Positions 25,134 through 34,766 of a stretch of DNA of 64,000 nt are shown in pieces. The notes beneath the pieces were generated by a model. The model was not told where the DNA came from, ran no database searches, and saw only the letters and a program-made list of their open reading frames with translations. Every line of letters starts with the position of its first letter. Position 1 is the first letter of the stretch. The stretch lies in the NCBI RefSeq assembly GCF_030056665.1, contig NZ_JASHIG010000003.1; one strand, 5' to 3'. The DNA is from Flectobacillus roseus. Lineage in GTDB: Bacteria; Bacteroidota; Bacteroidia; Cytophagales; Spirosomataceae. Position numbers and translations under genes: made by a program.

Positions 25134-28067
25134 TTAATTTCCGTTTGCTCTACTATCGTTTTCTTTAAAAAACTGCATATCTGCCATTACTTCTGAGTAA
25201 ATGATAGGGGAGATTTGCTCAAATGGAATGAGTCTTGGGTCGTTTGTATGCCCTGGCTCGTCATAGGTATAACTTCCGAAGTCAACACTGCCGTATTTCA
25301 CAAACATTAGATTGCCAATGCCACCAATTGAATCCAAATAACCTACACATACATCTCCTTCTTGTGTGATGATAGCGGTAATACCCTCTTCTGCAAAGTC
25401 TTTGTAATAATTGCTGATGAAGCCACCATCGACTACCGAACCCCTAAACCAACCTCTTTTTTCTAGAACAGAAACGAATGTATATCCTGACATCTCGATG
25501 CCTCTGAACTTAGACGAAATAAGTGTTCCTTTATCCGCTGAATCAAAATTGACAACTTCGCGGTTGAGTTGTAAAAATGCAGGCGATAGCCCTTCATCCT
25601 CTAATACTTCAGACCAATAGTTGATGGTCGCGGTCTCGAGGATTAGTGGGTGCACCATTCGTATCATTTGTCCTTCTTGGAATTCTACTTCGTCGCCTTC
25701 TTGGTTGATACAAGTTTGGTCTTCCTGTACTTTGAAGGTAAATAACAATTGTTTTTGTTCGTTGAAAGCGCCCCATATTAGTCTCGTAGCGTACACAAAC
25801 ATGATGGGGTTGTTTAGGAAAAGGCTCTGCCATTTTTCAGTATCCCATTGACGCTGAATAATGAGGTATTGTTCCAAACGAGGTGTTTGAGATTTTACAA
25901 TGTCTTTGATTTCCTTGCCTATTTCTTTAATCTCATCTTGCAAGGCTACAGGCGTACCTTTTGGGAGAGCTTTTAGGGTTTTGTTATCTTCATTCAAGAA
26001 TAAGATTTTGAAATCTTGATTGACAAAAGCACGATATTCTTGCCCATCGACTTCAAAGGTTTTAAACAATCCTTCAAAGCCAAAATCAGGAATAATTTGG
26101 TCAGCTAAATCGTATGGCGAGATTCCTAGCTCTTCGGCAACCAATGAAAAGGACTCCGTTGCAGCAGCGCCGACGTTTTTATTTTTGTTTTTATATTTTC
26201 TAGAAAAGAACTCCACATGACGCAAGGCCTCTGTTCCGCCATTGAGCGCTAATGCCTTTACGACATATTCTGCCATTTTACCGCGATTGTTATCGGCAAA
26301 TTCTTGCACCTTATTTCGCAATTGACGGATGACAGTAGTATCTCCGAAAATACTAGCAAGTGTCAAACAGAATTTGAAATTAGCCAGTGCTCCATTGATA
26401 AAATAGGCATCTAGTAGACTAGAGGCATATTCGTTGTTTTTGTCGGTATCCAAATGCTCAATCAGCAATTTTGCTTCTAGGTCAATGCGGATTTCTTTGG
26501 CACGACTCATACGGTAATGCAAGAAACGAAACGCCTCAACGCTTAGTTGCGAACCATCTTTGAAATATAGCGGAGGAAGTATCTTTTCATCGAGCCAAGG
26601 CGTTAAAGGGATATTGAGCTTTCCTCTTTTTTGAGCAAGGGCTATTTTAGTATTAATTTCTGCTAAAGAGTTTTGTTGGCTAACTAAGTGACGCAATGAT
26701 TCTAAAATGATATCTCGAGCCTCATCATTCTTTTCCTGTTCCAAAAGATCTACCAAAATTGCTTTTGATTCATCGGTATTGATAAGCGATAAAATCAAAA
26801 ATCCCATTTGTCGGGCTTCCAACTTCTTAGATTTGGTTAGTTCAGAAGCATTAGGAATAGCATCAGAACCTAATTTGCTTAATAGCCCCGCACCAAATCT
26901 GCGTAACTCTTTCGACTTGTTTTTACTCAAATCCCAGAAATACTGTTGATGCGAGCGAAAATCAAGTGTTTCAATGATTTTGAAGTATTTTTTGAAATAA
27001 TCTTTATCATTCCAGTAAAGATTATTTGGGTCTTGATGTAGAGCTTCTATTAAAATATCTAAACCATCTTCTTTCAATTCATTTGCTATAGCCACTAATA
27101 GGTCAACAGGTATTGAATAGATATTACGAAGTTCGTTTTGGAATAGTTTTTTAGTCTCCAGAGTTTCTTTTTTTATCAAAAAATTAAAGCAGTGAGCTAA
27201 CACAGTGATTGGCTCTGGTCCATAAATATATTGATTGGCATAGTTTGTACTACACCAATTCAATTCGATGGAAAGCGTTTTTTGAAGAGCTTCTAGTTCA
27301 AGCGGGTTATATTTTTCGGGAAACTTTTTAGCTAAAAATTCATATAGTTTAATGAATATGTAGCTATTCTTTAGGTTTTGCCATTTGCTGAAGATGAGTG
27401 GTTCATATTTTGTTGAATCCTCATCTAGTAACAAATCAGTTATATTCAATATGTTGTCATCGACAATCAATGAGTCGATTATTGACGCTAAAAATTCCTC
27501 TTGCTTAGAGGATAAAAGAAACATTACAAGGAGGGTTTTCTCATTAGCTTCTACACTGGTATTTAACAAAATTGGATTATAATGTTGATTGTTAAGTAGA
27601 AGATAATGACCCCATTTGGTCAAATTATGATTTCCATCAACGAAAAAAGTCTTTGTATTTACGTAGTAAATTAATAGTGCTTCATCAGTAATAAAACGAC
27701 TTGCTAATTGGAGTACCTTGGTTATTTCAAGGTTATTCTTGCTTTGGAGTATTTGCTCACTGACCCAATCGGTAAAATCGCGAAAGCCACCATAGGTTGA
27801 AAATCCCAATGCTTGAGGTTCATTCCAATAGGAAGGTTGAGTCATCAACGCCATGATTTTGTCTTCCCATTCATCCCATTCGTCAACATCGCCCAGTAGT
27901 TGCTCAAGTCCAGTGATGACCCAATAGTTTTGTATAGTAAATACTGGAATCGTAGGGTCATCACTTCTCAAATATTCGACGCATTTTTCAAAGTCAACAC
28001 TAGCTTGTACATAGGCTGAGTTTTTTAGATTGTCGATAAAGTTCTCTAATTTCTCTAAATTTTTCAT
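25134..28067 (-). CDS. DUF4132-type protein with HEAT-like helical repeats
   Basis: 977 residues. The first ~640 residues are helical, with HEAT-like stretches (for example LSKLGSDAIPNASELTKSK, RQMGFLILSLI, EARDIILESLRHLV). The C-terminal third matches DUF4132 by eye: ALPKGTPVALQDEIKEIGKE, the QTPRLEQYLIIQRQWDTEKW stretch, then RLIWGAFN, RMVHPLILE and the final acidic FISNYYKDFAEEG segment. DUF4132 has no established reaction; it often sits with MoxR, vWA or WGR genes. Its ATG overlaps the stop of the DUF5682 gene as ATGA, so translation of the two is probably coupled. Likely a large scaffold or client-binding component. Confidence 0.75.
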   Translation of the reverse strand: MKNLEKLENFIDNLKNSAYVQASVDFEKCVEYLRSDDPTIPVFTIQNYWVITGLEQLLGDVDEWDEWEDKIMALMTQPSYWNEPQALGFSTYGGFRDFTDWVSEQILQSKNNLEITKVLQLASRFITDEALLIYYVNTKTFFVDGNHNLTKWGHYLLLNNQHYNPILLNTSVEANEKTLLVMFLLSSKQEEFLASIIDSLIVDDNILNITDLLLDEDSTKYEPLIFSKWQNLKNSYIFIKLYEFLAKKFPEKYNPLELEALQKTLSIELNWCSTNYANQYIYGPEPITVLAHCFNFLIKKETLETKKLFQNELRNIYSIPVDLLVAIANELKEDGLDILIEALHQDPNNLYWNDKDYFKKYFKIIETLDFRSHQQYFWDLSKNKSKELRRFGAGLLSKLGSDAIPNASELTKSKKLEARQMGFLILSLINTDESKAILVDLLEQEKNDEARDIILESLRHLVSQQNSLAEINTKIALAQKRGKLNIPLTPWLDEKILPPLYFKDGSQLSVEAFRFLHYRMSRAKEIRIDLEAKLLIEHLDTDKNNEYASSLLDAYFINGALANFKFCLTLASIFGDTTVIRQLRNKVQEFADNNRGKMAEYVVKALALNGGTEALRHVEFFSRKYKNKNKNVGAAATESFSLVAEELGISPYDLADQIIPDFGFEGLFKTFEVDGQEYRAFVNQDFKILFLNEDNKTLKALPKGTPVALQDEIKEIGKEIKDIVKSQTPRLEQYLIIQRQWDTEKWQSLFLNNPIMFVYATRLIWGAFNEQKQLLFTFKVQEDQTCINQEGDEVEFQEGQMIRMVHPLILETATINYWSEVLEDEGLSPAFLQLNREVVNFDSADKGTLISSKFRGIEMSGYTFVSVLEKRGWFRGSVVDGGFISNYYKDFAEEGITAIITQEGDVCVGYLDSIGGIGNLMFVKYGSVDFGSYTYDEPGHTNDPRLIPFEQISPIIYSEVMADMQFFKENDSRANGN

Positions 28068-30331
28068 AGTCTAGTAATACCCAAAAGTGTGTCTAACATA
28101 GGCAGTACACCTTCGGCGAGTTGATGGTTAAAGTTTTTGTTAATAGTGGTAAATTCTTGTGATTGAATCATCGTGCCTACCTTGGCTTTTTGGCCAAGTT
28201 GTTGGCGTTCGTTAGGTACAAAATGAGAAAAGGTACGTCGTAAAATGGGTAATAGTTCTGTGAAATATTCCTGTGGAAGTTCCGCTACCCATTTGTAAAG
28301 TAGATTCCAAAGGACATGGTCATATATCAAAATCATACCGCTTCCTTTGAGGAATCCTTCGAGCCAACCTGCCGAAAAATTGGGTTCTTGTCCTTGTGAC
28401 AATGCCCAAGCAAATCGCTCTGCTGTTTCTTCGATAGTAATCACTTGGGCATCGAGTAGTAGGCGACAAGTACATCCTTGAATGATACCATGAACGCCAT
28501 CTTTATTCAATAGTTTTTTGAGGGTATCAAACCATAGCTTGGTAAGTTCGTCGTTTTCGATGAGCTTGGTAGCCTCATTTACTTGTTGGATATGTCCAAA
28601 TACTTTTCTTGAGTTGTCATCATCGAGTCCGAAACAGGTATTGGGTAAGCCTATACAGATGCGGGTGAGGAGACTATCCACTATCAGACGAATAGCCCCT
28701 AAGTCTGTTTTGCGAACATTTCCGTATCTGCTTACTTCCACCATAGGCTTAAGGGCTGTCATTAAGTCTAAAATATCGGCTGAAATGGCAGCGACTTCGT
28801 CGATTTTTTTAAGCAAAAATTCAATTGCCACAAATAGCTCAGCAGGAATTGCTTTTTGGATATTGTCGGCAATTTTTCCAATATTTTGTGATTTTTGGCT
28901 GGTATCTATAAGGTATTTGGTACAAGCATCTTCGAGGGTATTGCCCCAAACGGCCTTATCAATCAAGGACAGGTACATTTCGGGCTTCCAAGCCAAAGTC
29001 CATGCTTCTTTAAAGGTTCCTTTGCTACGGGCGTAGACTTTGTGTCCCCAATTGATTTCTAAAATATCCAAGCGATGAATCATCTTACTTCGACTAAGGT
29101 CCAAATCTTTTCGAAGATCTAATTCATATTCTTTCTTTTCGGCAGTCAGTGCCAAACGGTTACTTTTTGCCAGTTTTTCAAAGTCAAGCTGTAGAGGGAC
29201 CTTGGGTAATTCGTCAGGAATTTCGCCCAAGCGATTGGCTACAATAAGTTTATCTTTAACCAAGCTCAGCAAAATGGTATCGCCCATACACATGACGGTT
29301 TGGGTAGCTTCGTTGAGTTCAAGCAAACCAATTCTAGAAAGTCCACGTAAACTAGTTAAGGTTTCGGCTAAACGAAATGCCTCAATGACGTGAGCAGTAG
29401 ATATATCAATTTGTTTTTTGCGGAAAAGCCTCGCCACGTGACTCAGCCATTCTATCGCAAAATCTGGTCGATTTCCGTTTTTCCATAAAAAGTCATACCA
29501 ACCTGGCGAGGTAATTCCTGCACCGTATCCTGAGTGCATGGATAAACGCTGGTTTGTCCAAGGAATCCAAGTAGTAGCTACTTTGATTTTAGTTTTGGGT
29601 AAAGACTTAAGGAGCTTTGTGTCGGCTTTGGCAGTGGTGTTTACATCAAGAAGGGCAGGGGCGTGCCAAGCACCACAGACCACCACAATGTTACTGTAAA
29701 GTTCGTTTTGAGCCTTTCGGATAATCTCACGCATATAGGCCTCGCGGGCAATATTTTCTTTATCCAAAACCGATGGAATATTGGCTTGTCGAAGCTCCGA
29801 CATCATAAGCATTACAGCATCAAAATGCTCTTTGGCACTATTGGTAATGTAATTATGCTCAAAATGATGTTCCCACCAAAGTTCCGAATTGTCATACCCC
29901 GATATCTCAGCAAAGTAAGCAATAGGGTCTTTATGGATAGGCGGAGGCGCTACTGGTTCAGTCTCTTCGCTATCGGCTTCTTCTATTGTCTCATTTTCTT
30001 TTTCATTCTTTTTTTGTTGAAAACCTATTGCCAAAGGTAAATCCAACATTCTTACCGGAATTTGGCGTTGGTTGGCATAAAGGATGGCTTGCCATTCAGG
30101 TGAAAACTCCGCAAAAGGGTAGAATGTCGCCTGTTGAGGGTCGTCTACGTTATAACCAAGTACAGCCACAGGAGGACGAAGCTGTTCGTTGCCTATCCAA
30201 GAAATAATCGAATCTAGTTCTGGAGCACCTTCTACCAATACCATATCTGGCTGGATTTGCTCCAACATTTCGATTACATTTTGGGTCGAACCTACCCCAT
30301 GATGTCGTATTCCCAAAATTGTTAAGGGCAT
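28064..30331 (-). CDS. DUF5682 family protein
   Basis: 755 residues. The N-terminus TILGIRHHGVGSTQN (RHHG at 9-12) and VLVEGAPELD (33-40) are characteristic of DUF5682. Further His/Glu-rich blocks are WWEHHFEHN (152-160), REAYMREII and VVVCGAWHAPAL (216-227). An acidic low-complexity stretch at 105-130 looks like a flexible insertion. The His/Glu/Trp pattern recalls EreA/TIKI/TraB-type metal-dependent hydrolases; that link is my inference and untested. The rest is helical. It is the fourth gene of the operon, 87 bp after the AAA+ gene and overlapping DUF4132 by four bases. Confidence 0.8.
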   Translation of the reverse strand: MPLTILGIRHHGVGSTQNVIEMLEQIQPDMVLVEGAPELDSIISWIGNEQLRPPVAVLGYNVDDPQQATFYPFAEFSPEWQAILYANQRQIPVRMLDLPLAIGFQQKKNEKENETIEEADSEETEPVAPPPIHKDPIAYFAEISGYDNSELWWEHHFEHNYITNSAKEHFDAVMLMMSELRQANIPSVLDKENIAREAYMREIIRKAQNELYSNIVVVCGAWHAPALLDVNTTAKADTKLLKSLPKTKIKVATTWIPWTNQRLSMHSGYGAGITSPGWYDFLWKNGNRPDFAIEWLSHVARLFRKKQIDISTAHVIEAFRLAETLTSLRGLSRIGLLELNEATQTVMCMGDTILLSLVKDKLIVANRLGEIPDELPKVPLQLDFEKLAKSNRLALTAEKKEYELDLRKDLDLSRSKMIHRLDILEINWGHKVYARSKGTFKEAWTLAWKPEMYLSLIDKAVWGNTLEDACTKYLIDTSQKSQNIGKIADNIQKAIPAELFVAIEFLLKKIDEVAAISADILDLMTALKPMVEVSRYGNVRKTDLGAIRLIVDSLLTRICIGLPNTCFGLDDDNSRKVFGHIQQVNEATKLIENDELTKLWFDTLKKLLNKDGVHGIIQGCTCRLLLDAQVITIEETAERFAWALSQGQEPNFSAGWLEGFLKGSGMILIYDHVLWNLLYKWVAELPQEYFTELLPILRRTFSHFVPNERQQLGQKAKVGTMIQSQEFTTINKNFNHQLAEGVLPMLDTLLGITRL

Positions 30332-30418
30332 AATTTTGAGTGCAGATTTAAGCGTTAAGGATTCTGTTTGTCATGAATTTATCTTGTTTAAATTCAATAA
30401 GAGATTGAAATAGACTCA

Positions 30419-31498
30419 CTATAGTACAATCTCTTTACAAGCACGATACACATCTTTCCAGTCTTCGCGTGTTTTGATGACTGTTTCTAAGTATTCATTC
30501 CAAACGACTTTATCTTGAATGGGGTCTTTTACTACTGCTCCAACCAAACCAGCGGCTAAATCTTCGGCATTGAGACGACCATCGCCAAAGTGAGCAGCCA
30601 AGGCTAAACCATTATTTACTACCGAAATGGCTTCGGCTGTACTCATGGTACTTGATGGCGTTTTGATTTTGGTTTTGCCGTCGGCTGTTACGCCAGCGCG
30701 CAACTCACGGAAAATGGTTACAATCCTTTGAATTTCTTTTAAAGCAGGAGTTTCCGCAGGAAGTTCTAAGGCTTTTTGCAAACTAGATACACGATGTTGT
30801 ACAATTTCTACTTCTTCCTTCATAGTTTCAGGAACAGGTAAAATCACTGTGTTAAAACGACGTTTTAGGGCACCAGATAATTCATTTACTCCTTTATCAC
30901 GGTTGTTGGCAGTGGCAATGACATTAAATCCTCTTACCGCTTGGACTTCCATGTTTAGCTCTGGAATTGGGAGCATTTTTTCTGATAAAATGGTAATTAA
31001 AGTGTCCTGAACATCAGCCGTGATACGTGTTAATTCCTCAATTCTGGCGATTTTCCCTTTACGCATCGCCTGCATCATGGGTGTGGTTACCAAGGCATTT
31101 TCGCTTGGCCCTTCCGCTAACAACTTGGCATAATTCCAGCCATAACGAATTGCCTCTTCACTAGTTCCAGCGGTACCTTGAACAAGCAATGTTGAATTTC
31201 CTGAAATAGCTGCCGCCAAATGCTCTGCTACCCATGACTTAGCAGTACCAGGCAAACCATATAATAGTAGCGCGCGGTCGGTGGTAAGTGTGGCTACGGC
31301 AATTTCCATCAAGCGACGATTACCGATGTATTTGGGTGAAACTTCAAAGCCATTTGGTAATTTTCCTCCCATTAAATATTGCACGACGGCCTGAGGCGAA
31401 AGATTCCAACTGGTCGGACGAGTATTTTTATCTTGTTTACTAATTTCTTCTAATTCATGAGCAAATTGCTCTTCTGCGTGTTGACGTAATACGTTCAT
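30419..31498 (-). CDS. MoxR-like AAA+ ATPase
   Basis: 359 residues. Walker A GLPGTAKS at 81-88; a Walker B-like strand KIARIEELT at 149-157 with the acidic pair at 154-155; sensor 1 in FNVIATANNRDKG at 191-203; then an arginine-rich GALKRRFNTVILP segment before the lid domain. This is the MoxR/ChlI clade order. MoxR ATPases act as hexameric chaperones on metal-dependent or multi-subunit client proteins and pair with vWA proteins. The third gene in the operon, it shares the transcript with a vWA gene three genes downstream. The Walker B lacks the usual run of hydrophobics before the acidic pair, a mild departure. Confidence 0.9.
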   Translation of the reverse strand: MNVLRQHAEEQFAHELEEISKQDKNTRPTSWNLSPQAVVQYLMGGKLPNGFEVSPKYIGNRRLMEIAVATLTTDRALLLYGLPGTAKSWVAEHLAAAISGNSTLLVQGTAGTSEEAIRYGWNYAKLLAEGPSENALVTTPMMQAMRKGKIARIEELTRITADVQDTLITILSEKMLPIPELNMEVQAVRGFNVIATANNRDKGVNELSGALKRRFNTVILPVPETMKEEVEIVQHRVSSLQKALELPAETPALKEIQRIVTIFRELRAGVTADGKTKIKTPSSTMSTAEAISVVNNGLALAAHFGDGRLNAEDLAAGLVGAVVKDPIQDKVVWNEYLETVIKTREDWKDVYRACKEIVL

Positions 31499-31557
31499 GG
31501 TGTTGAAGGTTTGTGTAAAGCTTGTTTACTGAGCTATTTATTTGGAGTTGTTACAAG

Positions 31558-33078
31558 CTAAAGTTTTTGTATAAATTCTGATTGAATCATCTCCTTATAA
31601 TACAAAGAAGATTTCAGTGGAGCTACCACCGAGCGCGTCCACATGTTTTTATGTGCATCAGTTTGAATTAGTTCTGGATAATCGTCAAGTTGTTTGAGTA
31701 GCTGAGTCGAAAGACATCTCCCCAAAGCATTCATCAAATCATACTCATACATCAATGTGTAATAGTTTTGAGGATGAATAATCACCGAAGCCAAGACTGA
31801 TAAAATGAATTTTGAAAATTTTGTAGAATACGCTTGATGCGGATTTAATAAGACAAAATCTTTGAGTATGGTAAGGTTAATAGCATCACTTTTCATCAGA
31901 AGTGCCTCTTGTCTTTCCAAGCTTAGAAATTGAACTAAATCAATCCAATCGTATTTCGAAAAATCAGAATTTGATAAGAAAATATCAATTTGCTCAGGTG
32001 TTGCTAGCTTCAGGCTTTTGGTAAATGAGTTGAGCAATATTGATTCAGGTTTCTCGACAAATTTTTGAACAAGCTTTTGTATATCATTGTCAAAATAGTC
32101 GATCAGGTATTGTGGATGTAAGTAGGTTAAGGTTTCAGAAATCCAGTAAAGTTCATCAGAAACACCTCTGTAGGGACTTACAGACTCTAATCCTAAGTTT
32201 TCTCTTATCTTGGTTTCTTCCCAGAATTCAGCTACTTCTTTGCTCTTCTCGTTAGATTCCAAGTATTTGGGAAGTAATGGCTTGATAAGAGCTGCTACCT
32301 TGTTGGCCCAGTCGCATCCATAAATGCCTAGCTTTAGGCGAAGAATTATCTTAAGTGTGTCTGAAGTAATATCTTTGGGCTTTTTGATTTGCGCAAGCTC
32401 TTCGTATACTTTGTCCAAAAAATCAAGGTCTTGATTGGATAACTGATGAAAGAATTCATTCAGAAAATCTTTTAGGTCTTTTCCCGTTTCTGAACTCCAT
32501 GAAGCGTCCAAAAGCGCCAAGGCTTCTTGGGGCTTTTCTTTTCTTAACTTACTAAAATATAATTTTCGAGCAGAGGGTTTCCCTTCTGTCCAAACATCAT
32601 CAACCAGAACTCTATCTTTCCAGTCAGGATTGAATTGTGTAAGCCAAAGTCCTTTTTTACCAATAATAGGATATAGTTTTGATCTGAATTTTGAGAAAAA
32701 TTTATTCAAAATTGGCACAATTAAGGTGTCCTGAACAATCAACTGATGTTGTGTACATTGGAGCAGTAAATACTCTACCAAATAAGGATTAACCTTTTCT
32801 TCATTTAAAAAAACTTTCCAGATGGCATGGATATTCTTGGAACAATACTCGGACGTTTCTGTTTCAGAAAAAGCCTGAGTAGGAAAAGTAACTTTCTCAT
32901 GCATGGTGCCAGCTTTTTCATACAAAAGCGTCATGCTGGAAGCTTTCAGGAAGATATCCTCCGTGTTTTTTTCATTGACTAGCGCTTTTCGAATAGGTTC
33001 GGGTAATGGCTCAAGCTGTAATGGCATTTTGGTTGTACCCAGTAAAGCCGTTTTTTTTAGGTGACTCCAATACATCAT
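31558..33078 (-). CDS. DUF5691 domain-containing protein
   Basis: 506 residues. The N-terminal YWSHLKKTALLGTTKMPL fits the W...ALLGT signature of DUF5691; the rest is an all-helical, HEAT-like protein (WTQ-type repeats such as LTQFNPDWKDR, EALALLDASWSSETG). No catalytic motif. Proteins of this family occur with SWIM and MoxR genes, so it is likely a structural partner. It is 63 bp after the SWIM gene and 59 bp before the AAA+ gene on the same strand. Confidence 0.78.
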   Translation of the reverse strand: MMYWSHLKKTALLGTTKMPLQLEPLPEPIRKALVNEKNTEDIFLKASSMTLLYEKAGTMHEKVTFPTQAFSETETSEYCSKNIHAIWKVFLNEEKVNPYLVEYLLLQCTQHQLIVQDTLIVPILNKFFSKFRSKLYPIIGKKGLWLTQFNPDWKDRVLVDDVWTEGKPSARKLYFSKLRKEKPQEALALLDASWSSETGKDLKDFLNEFFHQLSNQDLDFLDKVYEELAQIKKPKDITSDTLKIILRLKLGIYGCDWANKVAALIKPLLPKYLESNEKSKEVAEFWEETKIRENLGLESVSPYRGVSDELYWISETLTYLHPQYLIDYFDNDIQKLVQKFVEKPESILLNSFTKSLKLATPEQIDIFLSNSDFSKYDWIDLVQFLSLERQEALLMKSDAINLTILKDFVLLNPHQAYSTKFSKFILSVLASVIIHPQNYYTLMYEYDLMNALGRCLSTQLLKQLDDYPELIQTDAHKNMWTRSVVAPLKSSLYYKEMIQSEFIQKL

Positions 33079-33141
33079 ATGAATAGCAGAATATGGTTGG
33101 TCGAAGGTTGATTTTTATAGGCAATGTTCAAAATAGGAAAG

Positions 33142-34506
33142 CTAGTCCAATAATAGATAGTCATAATTTTGAACGATGCCCAATGGTATAACAGAATCAA
33201 ACTGATATAGCACCATAAGAGATACTGCATTGCCACCTGTGATGGCCAACAGTTTCCAGATTTGCTCTTGATTTACGGCTGCATCAATCATCACGATGGT
33301 CTCATTTGCATCCTGTAGGTAGTATTTGCCTTGATGAAATACGACACGTACTTGCTCTATCAACATAGGAACGGTATCTATCCAAGGATTTTGTGCTAAA
33401 ATATCTACCGCTTTAGTATGAACATCGTCCCAAGAATTGCTTCCAGAGATAGCCTCAGGGAGATAATCTACAGTCGAGATATAGTCTTTGACGGTAGCTC
33501 TTAAGGGAGTATGACTAGGATAAAAAGCCAAATTCGCGTGCGCAATAGTGCCAGGCAAAATAGGCGTTTCGATTGCCATGCCGCCAAACGAAAAATTGAG
33601 TACTAGAGCTTTTTTCTGACTTTTAAGTCCCCATAGCCAGTTTTTTTGCATGGTGAGTCCCTCTTCGATAGTGGTTTGTCGACCTAAAACTAACCAGTGA
33701 TCTTTGATAGTGTCGATATCCTCTCGATCTAATAAATCCTTGGTTTGGATATTCCAACCAATTCTTGCTTTTACTTCCTCCTGAACTAGCGGAGGAAGTT
33801 GATCTAAGCGATTGAAGGATTCAATGAGTAAGTATATTTTGGAGATAATCTCTAATGCTTTCTTTTGCCAATCGTCATTTTTAACGAAATCTAGCTTATT
33901 AAAAGACTTGACCAATCCTGCTAACCCAGTAGCTTGCGAGTCAACCAATCGGGCAGCCATGCGTTCAAAATAGGGTATGCCTTTTTGAGGAATTGTCAAT
34001 AGCCCTGCCTGAACAAGATCTTTGAGCCAAAGTTCTAATTCTGCAATACCATTTTGAACCTTCAAATAGCGTTCTTCTTGTCGTTTGGCTTTGGCTTGAG
34101 CTTGTTTTTCAGCTTGAGCCGCAATGGTTTCTGGCGATACGGCTTCAGTGGACTCTTCTACTTTATGGGTTTTGGCGCTTCTTTTATTCATCCAATCGCT
34201 AACCCATAAAGGTTCCTCGATGGTTGAAGGGATTTGTCCTTCTTTTTGTGCTACTAAAAACAAAAGTCCCAAACCATGTTTACAAGGGAATTTTCTACTC
34301 GGACATGAGCATTTGAAGGCAGTATTGTTTAGGTCAACTTGAGTTTGATAGGGATTTTTGCCACTCCCTTGAAGCTCTCCCCACAAGACCCTTTCATTGG
34401 ATTGGAAATTGAGCCATTTGCGTTCTTGAGACAAGTCTCGTCCTGCTTTTAAAGAAGAAGCGTCTGGAGCAAGCTGTACAACTTGCTCGTCAGTTAAATA
34501 GTTCAT
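33142..34506 (-). CDS. SWIM zinc-finger protein, first gene of the MoxR-vWA operon
   Basis: 454 residues. The SWIM motif CxCx6CxH is at C66, C68, C75 and H77, within FKCSCPSRKFPCKHGLGL. SWIM fingers bind zinc and can contact DNA or protein. A charged helical linker (~110-150, rich in E/K/A) leads to a C-terminal alpha/beta part without a recognised domain. Its position as first gene, just behind a ~260 bp divergent gap with the CotH gene, makes it the leading member of the six-gene transcript. Typical neighbours in other genomes are DUF5691, MoxR and vWA genes, as here. Confidence 0.88.
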   Translation of the reverse strand: MNYLTDEQVVQLAPDASSLKAGRDLSQERKWLNFQSNERVLWGELQGSGKNPYQTQVDLNNTAFKCSCPSRKFPCKHGLGLLFLVAQKEGQIPSTIEEPLWVSDWMNKRSAKTHKVEESTEAVSPETIAAQAEKQAQAKAKRQEERYLKVQNGIAELELWLKDLVQAGLLTIPQKGIPYFERMAARLVDSQATGLAGLVKSFNKLDFVKNDDWQKKALEIISKIYLLIESFNRLDQLPPLVQEEVKARIGWNIQTKDLLDREDIDTIKDHWLVLGRQTTIEEGLTMQKNWLWGLKSQKKALVLNFSFGGMAIETPILPGTIAHANLAFYPSHTPLRATVKDYISTVDYLPEAISGSNSWDDVHTKAVDILAQNPWIDTVPMLIEQVRVVFHQGKYYLQDANETIVMIDAAVNQEQIWKLLAITGGNAVSLMVLYQFDSVIPLGIVQNYDYLLLD

Positions 34507-34735
34507 AGATAAAGTTCAACACTAGGGTAAAAGTTTGGCTTTAAATTTAGCTTGTTTTTTTAGTTAAATACAAATGTTATAGCATCTTTAATTTTAATAA
34601 AAATAAAAAAAGTGGTTTTTGTTAAGTGTTAAACTGGTTTTTGCCTAAGAAAGTTGACTTTATTCTACTAATAAATAGCTTTAATAGAGAATTCTGTCTC
34701 AGGATAGATTATCACTATTCGGTCAAAATATTGAC

Positions 34736-34743
34736 TATATTTG
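34736..34743 (+). promoter_or_regulatory. -7 promoter element of the CotH-like gene
   Basis: TATATTTG matches TAnnTTTG, 23 bases before the start codon at 34767. No convincing -33 TTG at the right distance. Confidence 0.45.
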
Positions 34744-34766
34744 TGAATAACTATTCTATTCAAACT

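Noticed and set aside
28518..29036. 172-codon open frame opposite DUF5682
   Set aside because: Antisense to a gene with family support and operon context.
34626..34766. Upstream extension of the CotH-like protein
   Set aside because: The extra 47 residues contain no signal and include the promoter-like TATATTTG; the signal peptide begins at the internal Met.
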